35,683 nucleotides of DNA, from NCBI GenBank assembly GCA_910585625.1, contig CAJUFQ010000032.1, positions 1 through 35,683 on the forward strand. The letters run 5' to 3'. Each line of letters opens with the position of its first letter. Within the stretch, counting starts at the first letter, position 1. Both the position numbers and the translations under genes were made by a program. This document shows positions 1 through 6,478 of the stretch, in pieces. A model generated the notes under the pieces. The model ran no database searches. It saw nothing but the letters and a program-made list of their open reading frames with translations, and was not told the DNA's origin. The stretch comes from an uncultured Lachnospiraceae bacterium. Lineage in GTDB: Bacteria > Bacillota > Clostridia > Lachnospirales > Lachnospiraceae.

Positions 1-28
1 GGAGTTCAGACGTGTGCTCTTCCGATCT
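1..28. other. Illumina TruSeq read-2 adapter (artefact)
   Basis: The first 28 bases match the 3' portion of the Illumina TruSeq read-2 adapter, ending in the diagnostic GCTCTTCCGATCT. Genomic sequence therefore starts at about base 29. This is library or assembly contamination, not biology. Confidence 0.97.
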
Positions 29-468
29 TGAGTTCTAAAACAAAAATCGTTGTTCTTCACTTAAAAGAGCTGGTTTATACGGCAATTTTCGCCATATTGG
101 GAATTCTTCTGATTATACTGCTGGTCTTCATGTTCCTGCCGGATAAGAAAGACAAAGACACAAAGGAGACAATGACTTATACGGCAGGGGTGTATACCTC
201 TTCCATACAGCTCAATGACAACGCCATTGACGTGGAAGTGGTGGTAGATGAGAGCCACATCAATTCTATCAGTCTGGTCAACCTGGATGAAACCACAGCC
301 GCCATGTACCCGCTCATGCAGCCGGCACTGGACAGCCTGAGCCAGCAGATATATGAAAAACAGTCACTGGAAGACCTTTCCTATGAGGACGACAACCAGT
401 ACACCTCCATGGTGCTGCTGAACGCCATTGAATCAGCGTTGGAAAAAGCAGCCGCTGCGGAAGACTGA
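28..468 (+). CDS. Membrane-anchored protein with degenerate FMN-bind-like domain (5' end cut by adapter)
   Basis: This 146-residue protein has a short basic N-terminus, one strong membrane segment (about residues 15-36) and a soluble C-terminal domain of about 90 residues. That domain follows the FMN_bind layout: a GxY start, then alternating beta strands (IDVEVVVD, INSISLVN), then a QxL helix and a C-terminal YTS-x-x-LLNAIESALEKA helix. The Ser-Gly-Ala-Thr flavinylation motif normally found before the YTS is replaced by acidic residues (YEDDNQYTS), so covalent FMN attachment is unlikely. The apparent TTG start is made by the last adapter base plus TG. The natural codon is probably ATG with its A lost at the junction, and no ribosome site is visible. 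The gene converges on degV. Family assignment is by pattern and tentative. Confidence 0.7.
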   Translation: MSSKTKIVVLHLKELVYTAIFAILGILLIILLVFMFLPDKKDKDTKETMTYTAGVYTSSIQLNDNAIDVEVVVDESHINSISLVNLDETTAAMYPLMQPALDSLSQQIYEKQSLEDLSYEDDNQYTSMVLLNAIESALEKAAAAED

Positions 469-510
469 TACATAACAGGCCAGTTTCCAGCCGGCTGCCG
501 CCTATCCTTT

Positions 511-559
511 GGCATACTATATCAAAGAAACCTGCATAACCTCTTTGGTACAGTATGCC
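511..559. terminator. Bidirectional hairpin between convergent genes
   Basis: An 18-bp stem (511-528 with 542-559, one mismatch and one wobble) with a 13-base loop lies between the convergent first gene and degV. The U-tract is short, so this is a plausible shared terminator. A 14-mer near the end of degV (ATGCCTTTACACAA) also has a near copy about 26 bases away. Confidence 0.55.
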
Positions 560-584
560 TTTACGCAATTTTCAAAAGATGCCT

Positions 585-1424
585 TTACACAACCATGATA
601 ATCCCGCCGTCACTTGCATACAAGCTGCTGATTCCTGCCGTATCAATGACAAACACGTCCTTAAAATTCCCGGCCTGTTTCACCTTCTCAGCCGCATCAT
701 GGGCGCGTTTTGCCGCATTGCAGTGGGAAATCGCGAATATCTTCTCATGCGGGTTCTTGGTTTTCTCTACCAAATCCTTAATCATTTTATCTATGGCGCG
801 TGCCATGCCCCTGGCCTGCCCAAGCTGACAGATGGTTCCTTCCGGCGTAGCTCCCATCACAGGCTTGATGTTCAATGCCCCTGCCACGAACGCCTTGATA
901 TTACTGAGCCTTCCGTTCTTCCGAAGAGCCTCTAAGGATTCCAGAACGAAAGACGTATTCAGATCATCTATGAACCGCTCGGTTGTAGCGACAACTTCCT
1001 CAAATGCAAGGCCTGCTTCCTCGCATTCCTGAATCTTCATGGCAATTACCGTCTGCCCCACAGAGGCCGACTTGGAGTCAAACACATGGATTTCCTTATC
1101 ACCGTTCTCTTCCAGGAAAAGCTTTCTCCCAAGCTGCGCGCTGTTGTAAGAACCGCTGAGCTGTGACGACAGCGTCACGGCATAAATATGCTCAGCCCCA
1201 CAGTCATACGCTTTCACATACTGCTCTGGGGATGGACATGTTGATTTAGGACAGTTCGGGCTTTCCTTCATACGGCGCAGAAAATCCGCCTGGTCAAAGC
1301 TCTCGTCATCCACAATCCGGTAATCATCTACAAAAATCTCTAAGGACACTGTCTCAAAATGTCCGCTTGCTTTCAATTCCCCGGGCAGTTCCCCGCAGCT
1401 GTCCACTACAATCTTATAACCCAT
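585..1424 (-). CDS. DegV family fatty-acid-binding protein
   Basis: This 279-residue protein is full length for the DegV/FakB family. These cytosolic proteins bind a fatty acid and present it to a FakA-type kinase for phospholipid synthesis. It starts with the family N-terminus (KIVVDSCGELP). It also shows the STCPSPEQY segment, the SSQLSGSYNSA loop, a DSKSAS motif, and the GRLSNIKAFVAGALNIKP region that is typical of DegV. A strong AGGAGG lies 6 bases before the ATG. No FakA gene is in the window. The gene is monocistronic by context, with a convergent gene on one side and a 166-bp gap on the other. Its lipid preference cannot be told from sequence. Confidence 0.93.
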   Translation of the reverse strand: MGYKIVVDSCGELPGELKASGHFETVSLEIFVDDYRIVDDESFDQADFLRRMKESPNCPKSTCPSPEQYVKAYDCGAEHIYAVTLSSQLSGSYNSAQLGRKLFLEENGDKEIHVFDSKSASVGQTVIAMKIQECEEAGLAFEEVVATTERFIDDLNTSFVLESLEALRKNGRLSNIKAFVAGALNIKPVMGATPEGTICQLGQARGMARAIDKMIKDLVEKTKNPHEKIFAISHCNAAKRAHDAAEKVKQAGNFKDVFVIDTAGISSLYASDGGIIMVV

Positions 1425-1590
1425 GTTCTTCCTCCTGAACCTTTCTGCAATATTAAATATTTCTTATGTAGTATCGCTCTTGAGAAGATTTGACTTCAAA
1501 AAATCCTTCACAAATCATCTGCCATATTCTAACGTAGTTTTAAATACTACTTAATATTAGCATAAATATCCAGGATTGAAAAGACTTTTT

Positions 1591-2802
1591 TTAGGATTGG
1601 TTAAAACAAAAACTGATTTCCTTCCACATGCTGTCTTCCAGGTAATTGATACGGCTGATTCCGTTACAGTAATCTGCAATATGGCCGTCTTTGATGAAGA
1701 ACTGGAATGCCTGATCCTTTAGGCTGTCATCCGAAAAACGGAGCGTCAGCACCCTTTGTTCCTCCCATGCCTGGGCAAGCATCGCCCCCATCTGCTCCGG
1801 CAGCCATTCCTCTATATAGTTTCCTTCTTTTATATAATAATTATTCAGCACAGCCGTACATTCGGGCAGACTGATTTCCATATCCAGCTCATGGCCCATC
1901 TGCATTTCCGCTGTGGTCATCGCCATATAGTTATAGTCGATAAAAGACGTCTCTACGCCCTCTTTGTTGCGGTAACCGTTATTCCCCCAGGTGGCGTCCA
2001 TATAATAATACTCCCCATCCAGGCAGATCAGGTTCCATGCATGAGGCTCGCCCAGAGCCTTCCCAGAAACAATCGTACTTTGCACCCCCAGCTGCTCCAG
2101 CAGATACTGCACGGCGCAAGCATAGCCCTGGCACACCGTCTTACGCCCAAGGAACACGCTGATAATATTCTGGCTGTCCTTGGCGTCCTCCACATACTCT
2201 GTATTCAAAGCCAGCAACTCATAGACATATTTTGCTTTCTGATAATCGGTATCATTTACGGAAATCCCTGCAAACCATTCTTCCACGACACGGTCAATCT
2301 CCTTCTGGGTCTGCCGGCGTTCTTCCCTGGTCATCGTATACTTCGGGGAGAACTCCAGATTCACCAGTTCACCGCCTTTCGTATACCTGGTAAAAATGTA
2401 ACCGTTTACCCAGAACAAACCACCGTAATCGCCGCATAACGCCGTATAAGCGCGGTTCATGATATCCGTGCTGGTTGTGGAAAGGGAGATTTTCTCCACC
2501 TGGCTCAAGATTGCAGAGAGCATCTCATCATAGACCTTCTTCTCTTCCTCGCTCAGCTGCTCATACGCATATTTGCCTACGGAAATACGCTGCACAGGCT
2601 TTATTTCCTTTTGCTCAGCCTGGGGAACCTCCGCCTTCTGCCGGTTCGGCTCGTCTTCCACCTGCTGAGGATCTTCCGCCTGGCCCAGCTGCAGTTCCTC
2701 TGGCAGGATTTTTTCCAGTTCTTCCCTGGAACACCCTGTCAGGCTGCCGCACAATAGCACAAACGCCAACACCCAGATTATCTTCCTGCATACTTTCTCC
2801 AT
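1591..2802 (-). CDS. Lipoprotein with transglutaminase-like domain
   Basis: This 403-residue protein has a type II signal peptide with lipobox LTGC (Cys24), then a Gln/Glu/Pro-rich linker (about 30-70). A transglutaminase-like cysteine-protease fold follows, with the triad visible as Cys224 (KTVCQGYA), His254 (EPHAWN) and Asp269 (YMDATWG). It is predicted to sit on the outer face of the membrane and act on proteins or peptidoglycan-linked peptides; the substrate is unknown. Related lipoproteins are common in Lachnospiraceae. The ribosome site is weak (GAGAGG), but the hydrophobic signal supports this start. The downstream gap to degV has no clear terminator. Confidence 0.87.
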   Translation of the reverse strand: MEKVCRKIIWVLAFVLLCGSLTGCSREELEKILPEELQLGQAEDPQQVEDEPNRQKAEVPQAEQKEIKPVQRISVGKYAYEQLSEEEKKVYDEMLSAILSQVEKISLSTTSTDIMNRAYTALCGDYGGLFWVNGYIFTRYTKGGELVNLEFSPKYTMTREERRQTQKEIDRVVEEWFAGISVNDTDYQKAKYVYELLALNTEYVEDAKDSQNIISVFLGRKTVCQGYACAVQYLLEQLGVQSTIVSGKALGEPHAWNLICLDGEYYYMDATWGNNGYRNKEGVETSFIDYNYMAMTTAEMQMGHELDMEISLPECTAVLNNYYIKEGNYIEEWLPEQMGAMLAQAWEEQRVLTLRFSDDSLKDQAFQFFIKDGHIADYCNGISRINYLEDSMWKEISFCFNQS

Positions 2803-3164
2803 TTGCTCTGCCTCTCTATCTTTTTATTTCATCATTTCAATCTTATAATATTAATATTTTGAGTTTCCCCATTATTTAGTTTCCCAGTACCAAAAGGGGG
2901 CTGTCGCACGAACATAAACTACAAGGTATAGGTTTGTTCAAAAGGTTTACATTGCAAGGCAATGCAAACAACATGTACAAAAAGCATCTTCGGTAGCCAG
3001 CTTCCCAGAGTGATTTTCGTGCATTCTGTCTTTGCCGCATAAGCGGCAAGACCTTTCGGTACTAAAATATTAGCTGATATAACAAAGCGGACAAGTCCGC
3101 CTCAACTCCCTAAATCCCTCATTCTTGAGGGACTTGGCTGCTTTGCTGCGCCGAGCGCTGATTT

Positions 3165-3206
3165 GTCCTAAGGGGTACCAGGCTTGCCTGGGGGATTCCT
3201 TAGGAC
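3165..3206 (+). repeat. Two-stem hairpin module, copy A
   Basis: The outer stem is 9 bp (GTCCTAAGG with CCTTAGGAC). The internal loop is GGTA on one side and GGGATT on the other. The inner stem is CCAGGC/GCCTGG, closed by TT. The same layout recurs at 4822-4863, 4889-4930 and 29683-29723. Confidence 0.65.
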
Positions 3207-3312
3207 GGTCACGTAGCGACGTAGTTCCTCTTGCGCGAGTGCGCATAATTGTTTTTGTCTTATAGGGAAGGCACTTTCACGCGTTAGCGTGACAAGGTCT
3301 TTCCTAATAAGA

Positions 3313-3332
3313 TAAAAAATGGGGAAACCCAT
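3313..3332 (-). terminator. Probable terminator of the M18 aminopeptidase gene
   Basis: Read on the minus strand this is a 5-bp ATGGG/CCCAT stem with a 4-base loop followed by six T residues. It lies about 66 bases after the aminopeptidase stop codon. The stem is short, so confidence is moderate. Confidence 0.5.
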
Positions 3333-3397
3333 ATATAATATACTGCCCCAAAAACAAGCGCAGATTATGCCCGGCACTGAATGCCCGCCACAGTTTT

Positions 3398-4690
3398 TCA
3401 CGCTTCCTTGAAATAAGCGCAAACCAAATCTGTCAGTGAACGCATGTCAGCAGCGCCCATAGTCTCAACCGCAGAGTGCATCGCTAACAACGGAATCCCG
3501 ATATCCACCGTCCGCACTGGCAGGAAGCCGGATGACACCGCCCCCAGCGTGCCGCCGCCCGGCATATCCGAACGGTTGGCGAATTTCTGGTAAGGAATGC
3601 CGCCCTTCCTGCATAGCTGCTCAATAACAGCGACCGCCTCACAGTCCGTAGCGTAGGACTGGGAAGACGCTTCTTTGATGCACAGCCCTTTTCCCAGTAC
3701 CGGCTTACTGGTCACATCCATCTTTCCCATGTAATTTGGGTGCAGTCCATGCGCCACGTCCACGGACAGCAAGAACGAGTCATACATGCTTGCCGCTATC
3801 TGGGCCGGTGTCCGGTTCATTGCCGCAAGCACCCGCTGCAGCAACGAAGCAAGCAGCGTAGAACCCGCCCCTTGCTTCGTACGGCTGCCCACCTCTTCAT
3901 GGTCAAAAAGCGCAATCACATTGATGCCCTCCTCCCGCTGGTTCTTTGTGATGCCGGTCAGGAGCGCCTGCACAGAAGTCAGGTTATCAAGTCTGGGCGA
4001 TAGGATCAATTCATCTTTCAGCCCTGCATACTGCGGCTTTTCCCGGCAATACACCCACAGCTCGTAATCCAAAATCTTATCCGGCTCCGTATCCAGCTCC
4101 GCTGCCAGGAAACGGAGAAATTCCTTCTCTTTTGCCTCAAGCCCCAGGATAGGCAGGAGTTCCGTCTGCTTATTCAGCTCTTTCCCTTTGTTGACCTCCC
4201 GGTTCATATGGATGGCAAGGTTCGGGATGACGCCCAGCGTCCGCTCCACATGAAAAAAGCGCATCAAGGGATGCAGCACATTTTCACTCGCCAATGCCAC
4301 CCGCCCGGAAATGCCGAGCGGCCGGTCAAGCCAGGTATTCAGGATTGCCCCTCCGTATACCTCTACATTGACTTGCGCATAACCGCCTGCCTCCACATCC
4401 GGGTTTGGCTTTATGCGCAGGCAGGGGAAATCTGTATGCGCCGCCCCGATGCGGATAGAATCTTTAAAATCCCCCCGGTAACCTGCCTTCTTACTGACTG
4501 TAAATGCAAACAGCGTGGTATCGTGGTGCTTTACATAATATTTCCCGTTTTCTGCCAATCCCCATACCTGTGAAAAAGAAAGTTCTTCAAACCCGGCCTT
4601 CTGCAGCCTTTCTTCCGCCTCCCGCACCACCATGGCTGCACTGGCGCCCTTTTCCAGCAACTGAAACAATGATTCCTCTGCGCGCTCCAT
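3398..4690 (-). CDS. apeB: M18 family aminopeptidase
   Basis: This 430-residue protein is full length for M18 metallo-aminopeptidases. These are large cytosolic homo-oligomers with two zinc ions per subunit that trim N-terminal residues from peptides. Conserved metal and active-site blocks are in order: AHTD (His85), SPRLDNL (Asp235), FDHEEVGS (Glu265/Glu266), SVDVAHGLHPNY (Asp311) and LLAMHSA (His405). The start has a GGGAGG ribosome site 6 bases upstream. The symbol apeB is given by family resemblance. The gene is divergent from the DUF5721-type gene and stands alone. Substrate preference (acidic or neutral residues) is not readable here. Confidence 0.93.
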   Translation of the reverse strand: MERAEESLFQLLEKGASAAMVVREAEERLQKAGFEELSFSQVWGLAENGKYYVKHHDTTLFAFTVSKKAGYRGDFKDSIRIGAAHTDFPCLRIKPNPDVEAGGYAQVNVEVYGGAILNTWLDRPLGISGRVALASENVLHPLMRFFHVERTLGVIPNLAIHMNREVNKGKELNKQTELLPILGLEAKEKEFLRFLAAELDTEPDKILDYELWVYCREKPQYAGLKDELILSPRLDNLTSVQALLTGITKNQREEGINVIALFDHEEVGSRTKQGAGSTLLASLLQRVLAAMNRTPAQIAASMYDSFLLSVDVAHGLHPNYMGKMDVTSKPVLGKGLCIKEASSQSYATDCEAVAVIEQLCRKGGIPYQKFANRSDMPGGGTLGAVSSGFLPVRTVDIGIPLLAMHSAVETMGAADMRSLTDLVCAYFKEA

Positions 4691-4750
4691 TCCCTGCCTC
4701 CCGATTATATAATGTAAGAATTATCAATATGAAACAATCCCTCAGGGCAC

Positions 4751-4779
4751 ATTATACTATAGCTGCAAAGATTTTACCA
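4751..4779 (-). promoter_or_regulatory. Candidate promoter for the aminopeptidase gene
   Basis: The -10 is a perfect TATAAT on the minus strand (plus 4751-4756), with a poor -35 (TGGTAA) 17 bases upstream. This would give a 5' UTR of about 50 bases. It is a weaker call than the divergent promoter at 4791-4819. Confidence 0.4.
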
Positions 4780-4790
4780 GCGCCTTTCAT

Positions 4791-4819
4791 TTGCTGTTTC
4801 CGGCAATTTGTGGTATATT
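4791..4819 (+). promoter_or_regulatory. Promoter of the DUF5721-type gene
   Basis: TTGCTG, a 17-base spacer, then TATATT. Transcription would start near 4826, within the first structured repeat, so nearly all of the 150-base leader is made of these repeats. Confidence 0.55.
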
Positions 4820-4820
4820 T

Positions 4821-4967
4821 TGGCATGAGGAGGGGCCCACCTTGTGGGAGGAGTCCTGATGCCTCCTTGCGGAGCCGATATTTTTTCTGGCATGAGGAGG
4901 GGCCCACCTTGTGGGAGGAGTCCTGATGCCCTGTTACTGGGCCGATATTTTTTCTGGCATGAGGAGG
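4821..4967 (+). repeat. Tandem 67-bp structured repeats forming a gene leader
   Basis: Two units of exactly 67 bp (4821-4887 and 4888-4954) are followed by the first 13 bases of a third (4955-4967). Each unit holds a hairpin with a 10-bp outer stem (one mismatch: 4822-4831 with 4854-4863), a GGGG/AGGAG internal loop, a CCCAC/GTGGG inner stem and a CTT loop. Each then has a second short hairpin-capable segment and a T-run. The units differ mainly at 4864-4874 versus 4931-4941. The truncated third copy supplies the GAGGAGG ribosome site of the gene at 4975. Confidence 0.85.
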
Positions 4968-4974
4968 AACCATC

Positions 4975-5481
4975 ATGATATCAGTATCCATTCTGGACGT
5001 AAAAGAGTTTATGAATATATTACTACGCAGCAACGCATTTGACAGCTTCTTACTGTCAGAAGGCACTATCACTACCTACATGGCTTTCCATCTGGACGGC
5101 CATTGCAAGGCAGATTTTTTCAGCCCGGAAGATGAGCCGTATGAACAAATCACGCAGGAACGTTACGTGCCGTTTTCCCTGGTACGCCCCGCCTGCTTCG
5201 ACTTAATCAAAGGCAGGCGGACGCCATCTTCCTTCCAGTTTGTCCTCCAGCTGTCTTCTGAAAACCAGAGAAAAACCCTGGCCTCGATTGGCAGCAGCAT
5301 CCCTGCGGAAGACGTCACAGGGATGTACCTGAACCTCAGATACCAAAACCAGCAGCTCATCTGCACCACCGGCATATCCTGCCGGGTATTCTCCCTGGAC
5401 AAATCTCTGGAACAATCCTGGGATGGAATGGTGAAACGTTTTCTGAAAGCACGCCAGATTGCCTTTGAGGAATTGCTATAA
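4975..5481 (+). CDS. DUF5721-type protein, function unknown
   Basis: This 168-residue cytosolic protein has no signal peptide or membrane segment. It resembles the DUF5721 family seen mainly in Lachnospiraceae. The opening (ILDVKEFMNxLLRSNAFDSFLLSEGTITTY) and the following FHLDG segment carry the resemblance. The C-terminal half is a mix of beta strands and ends in a helix (WDGMVKRFLKARQIAFEELL). The ATG has GAGGAGG 7 bases upstream, provided by the third, truncated repeat of the leader. No function is known to me. The gene stands alone and is divergent from the aminopeptidase. Confidence 0.8.
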   Translation: MISVSILDVKEFMNILLRSNAFDSFLLSEGTITTYMAFHLDGHCKADFFSPEDEPYEQITQERYVPFSLVRPACFDLIKGRRTPSSFQFVLQLSSENQRKTLASIGSSIPAEDVTGMYLNLRYQNQQLICTTGISCRVFSLDKSLEQSWDGMVKRFLKARQIAFEELL

Positions 5482-5544
5482 ACAACGTTAGGCTGTCCCA
5501 TCCTCCGTCTGGGGGAAAGAATGCCCAAAAAAGCACGGAAAATT

Positions 5545-5598
5545 AAGGAATTGTAAAATATTCCTTTACTTTTGAAAAATAATGTGCTATTGTAGAAT
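5545..5598 (+). promoter_or_regulatory. Cold-shock gene promoter with inverted repeat
   Basis: Two overlapping promoter readings exist: TTTACT-N17-TATTGT (5565-5593) and TTTGAA-N16-TAGAAT (5571-5598). A 7-bp inverted repeat (AAGGAAT at 5545-5551, ATTCCTT at 5560-5566) abuts the -35. It may be an operator, or part of the end of the preceding transcript. Confidence 0.5.
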
Positions 5599-5640
5599 TA
5601 TGCTTAAAAAGGGCATATATTATATATTGGAGGTACTGAC

Positions 5641-5841
5641 ATGCAAGGTACAGTAAAGTGGTTTAACAACCAAAAAGGATACGGTTTCATCTCTGATGAA
5701 TCCGGCAACGATGTGTTCGTACACTATTCCGGATTGAACATGGAGGGATTTAAGTCCTTAGAAGAAGGTGCTACTGTTGAATTTGACGTTACCGAAGGTT
5801 CCAAGGGACCGCAGGCCGTAAATGTAACCGTAGTACGCTAA
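5641..5841 (+). CDS. Cold-shock protein (CspA family)
   Basis: This 66-residue single cold-shock domain has both RNA-binding motifs intact: KGYGFI (RNP1) and VFVHY (RNP2). The N-terminus is MQGTVKWFNNQKGYGF. It binds single-stranded RNA and DNA as an RNA chaperone. A strong TGGAGGT lies 8 bases before the ATG. The predicted 5' UTR is about 40-50 bases, shorter than the long thermosensing leaders of enteric cspA. It is followed by a good terminator. The family is certain, but which paralogue (B, C or D) cannot be said. Confidence 0.96.
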   Translation: MQGTVKWFNNQKGYGFISDESGNDVFVHYSGLNMEGFKSLEEGATVEFDVTEGSKGPQAVNVTVVR

Positions 5842-5928
5842 TTTCATCGAGCTTTTCAATGTGCCTTGTCTGAATATAGAAATTTCGGTTTTTTATTAAG
5901 ATTAAGATATTGAAAAATAGGTGATTAC

Positions 5929-5958
5929 AAAAAGCTGCCAATGGGATGGCAGCTTTTT
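5929..5958. terminator. Bidirectional intrinsic terminator
   Basis: A perfect 12-bp stem (AAAAAGCTGCCA with TGGCAGCTTTTT) has a 6-base loop and T-runs on both strands. It separates the cold-shock gene (plus) from lspA (minus). Confidence 0.93.
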
Positions 5959-5990
5959 GTTATTTCTATTGGGAAAGACCTTGCCACCCC

Positions 5991-6437
5991 CTACTTTCTG
6001 GCAACCGCCACAAGTATGCTACCGACAAAGATACAGAAATCTGAAAGATTGAACACAATCTGGTTCAGCCATTTCCACGGAGTCCTGAAGCTGAAATAAT
6101 CGACAACGTATCCCTTCGTAATCCTGTCATAGAAATTGCTGCCACCTCCGCCCAGAAGCAGGCTCAGCCCCAAAAGCAGGCCCGGATTGTCCTTCCTGCG
6201 CAGCAGGAGGGCCCAGGATATACCCACTGCCAGAAGTAACCCTCCGCATAAGTTCCGTACTGCCCCAGGACATTTTTCCAGGAAATTCAGGGCTGCCCCA
6301 TGGTTATAGTATCTGTGCAGCAGGATTCTGCCCTTGCAGACCCTCTTTGCCTTCCCCTTGCCCATATGCTCTTGTGCATATTTCTTTAAAACGAAATCCC
6401 CGCAAAACACGGCTGCTGCCACAGCTGCAAATATCAT
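5991..6437 (-). CDS. lspA: Signal peptidase II (lipoprotein signal peptidase)
   Basis: This 148-residue polytopic membrane protein has about four membrane segments, near the usual LspA length. Signature residues are present: Asp14, NHGAALN (Asn45), NFYDR (Asn101, Asp104, Arg105), VVDYF (Asp113) and FNLSD (Asn130, Asp133). Asp113 and Asp133 are the expected catalytic pair. It cleaves prolipoproteins before the lipidated cysteine. The usual NTGAAF block is changed to NHGAAL, which suggests a divergent, possibly second, copy. It lies 41 bases after the subtilase stop, so it is probably co-transcribed with the subtilase and clpX. No rluD or ileS neighbour is present, unlike standard lspA loci. 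Confidence 0.88.
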   Translation of the reverse strand: MIFAAVAAAVFCGDFVLKKYAQEHMGKGKAKRVCKGRILLHRYYNHGAALNFLEKCPGAVRNLCGGLLLAVGISWALLLRRKDNPGLLLGLSLLLGGGGSNFYDRITKGYVVDYFSFRTPWKWLNQIVFNLSDFCIFVGSILVAVARK

Positions 6438-6478
6438 ATCCCAATCCTCTCCATCCTTAAGTAATTTATTTTGCCGCC

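Larger units (their letters stand above)
2945..3332. other. Gene-free, hairpin-rich segment (candidate structured RNA or repeat element)
   Basis: The 595-bp gap 2803-3397 holds no credible gene but has at least seven short perfect or near-perfect inverted repeats in a row. These are at 2945-2969 (GTTTACATTGC arm, 3-base loop), 3028-3052 (TTGCCGC, ATAA loop), 3087-3100 (GCGGAC, AA), 3115-3132 (TCCCTCA, TTCT), 3165-3206 (two nested stems), 3232-3245 (TGCGC) and 3277-3292 (TCACGC, GTTA). The last is nested in a longer stem, 3259-3311. A final one at 3319-3332 (ATGGG) reads as a GAAA tetraloop on the plus strand. Such density is unusual for a spacer. The strand of any transcript is unknown. It could be a noncoding RNA, a decayed mobile element, or a dispersed extragenic repeat. 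Confidence 0.6.

Noticed and set aside
2890..2912. Complete IS1182-type insertion sequence
   Set aside because: Only one terminus-like string is visible; there is no transposase and no opposite end.
3168..3422. 84-residue minus-strand frame as a gene
   Set aside because: It has no ribosome site, overlaps the aminopeptidase end and runs through several hairpins; it is a shadow of the structured block.
4821..4967. Tandem repeats as a CRISPR array
   Set aside because: Only two full units, the period is continuous without unique spacers, and no cas genes are present.
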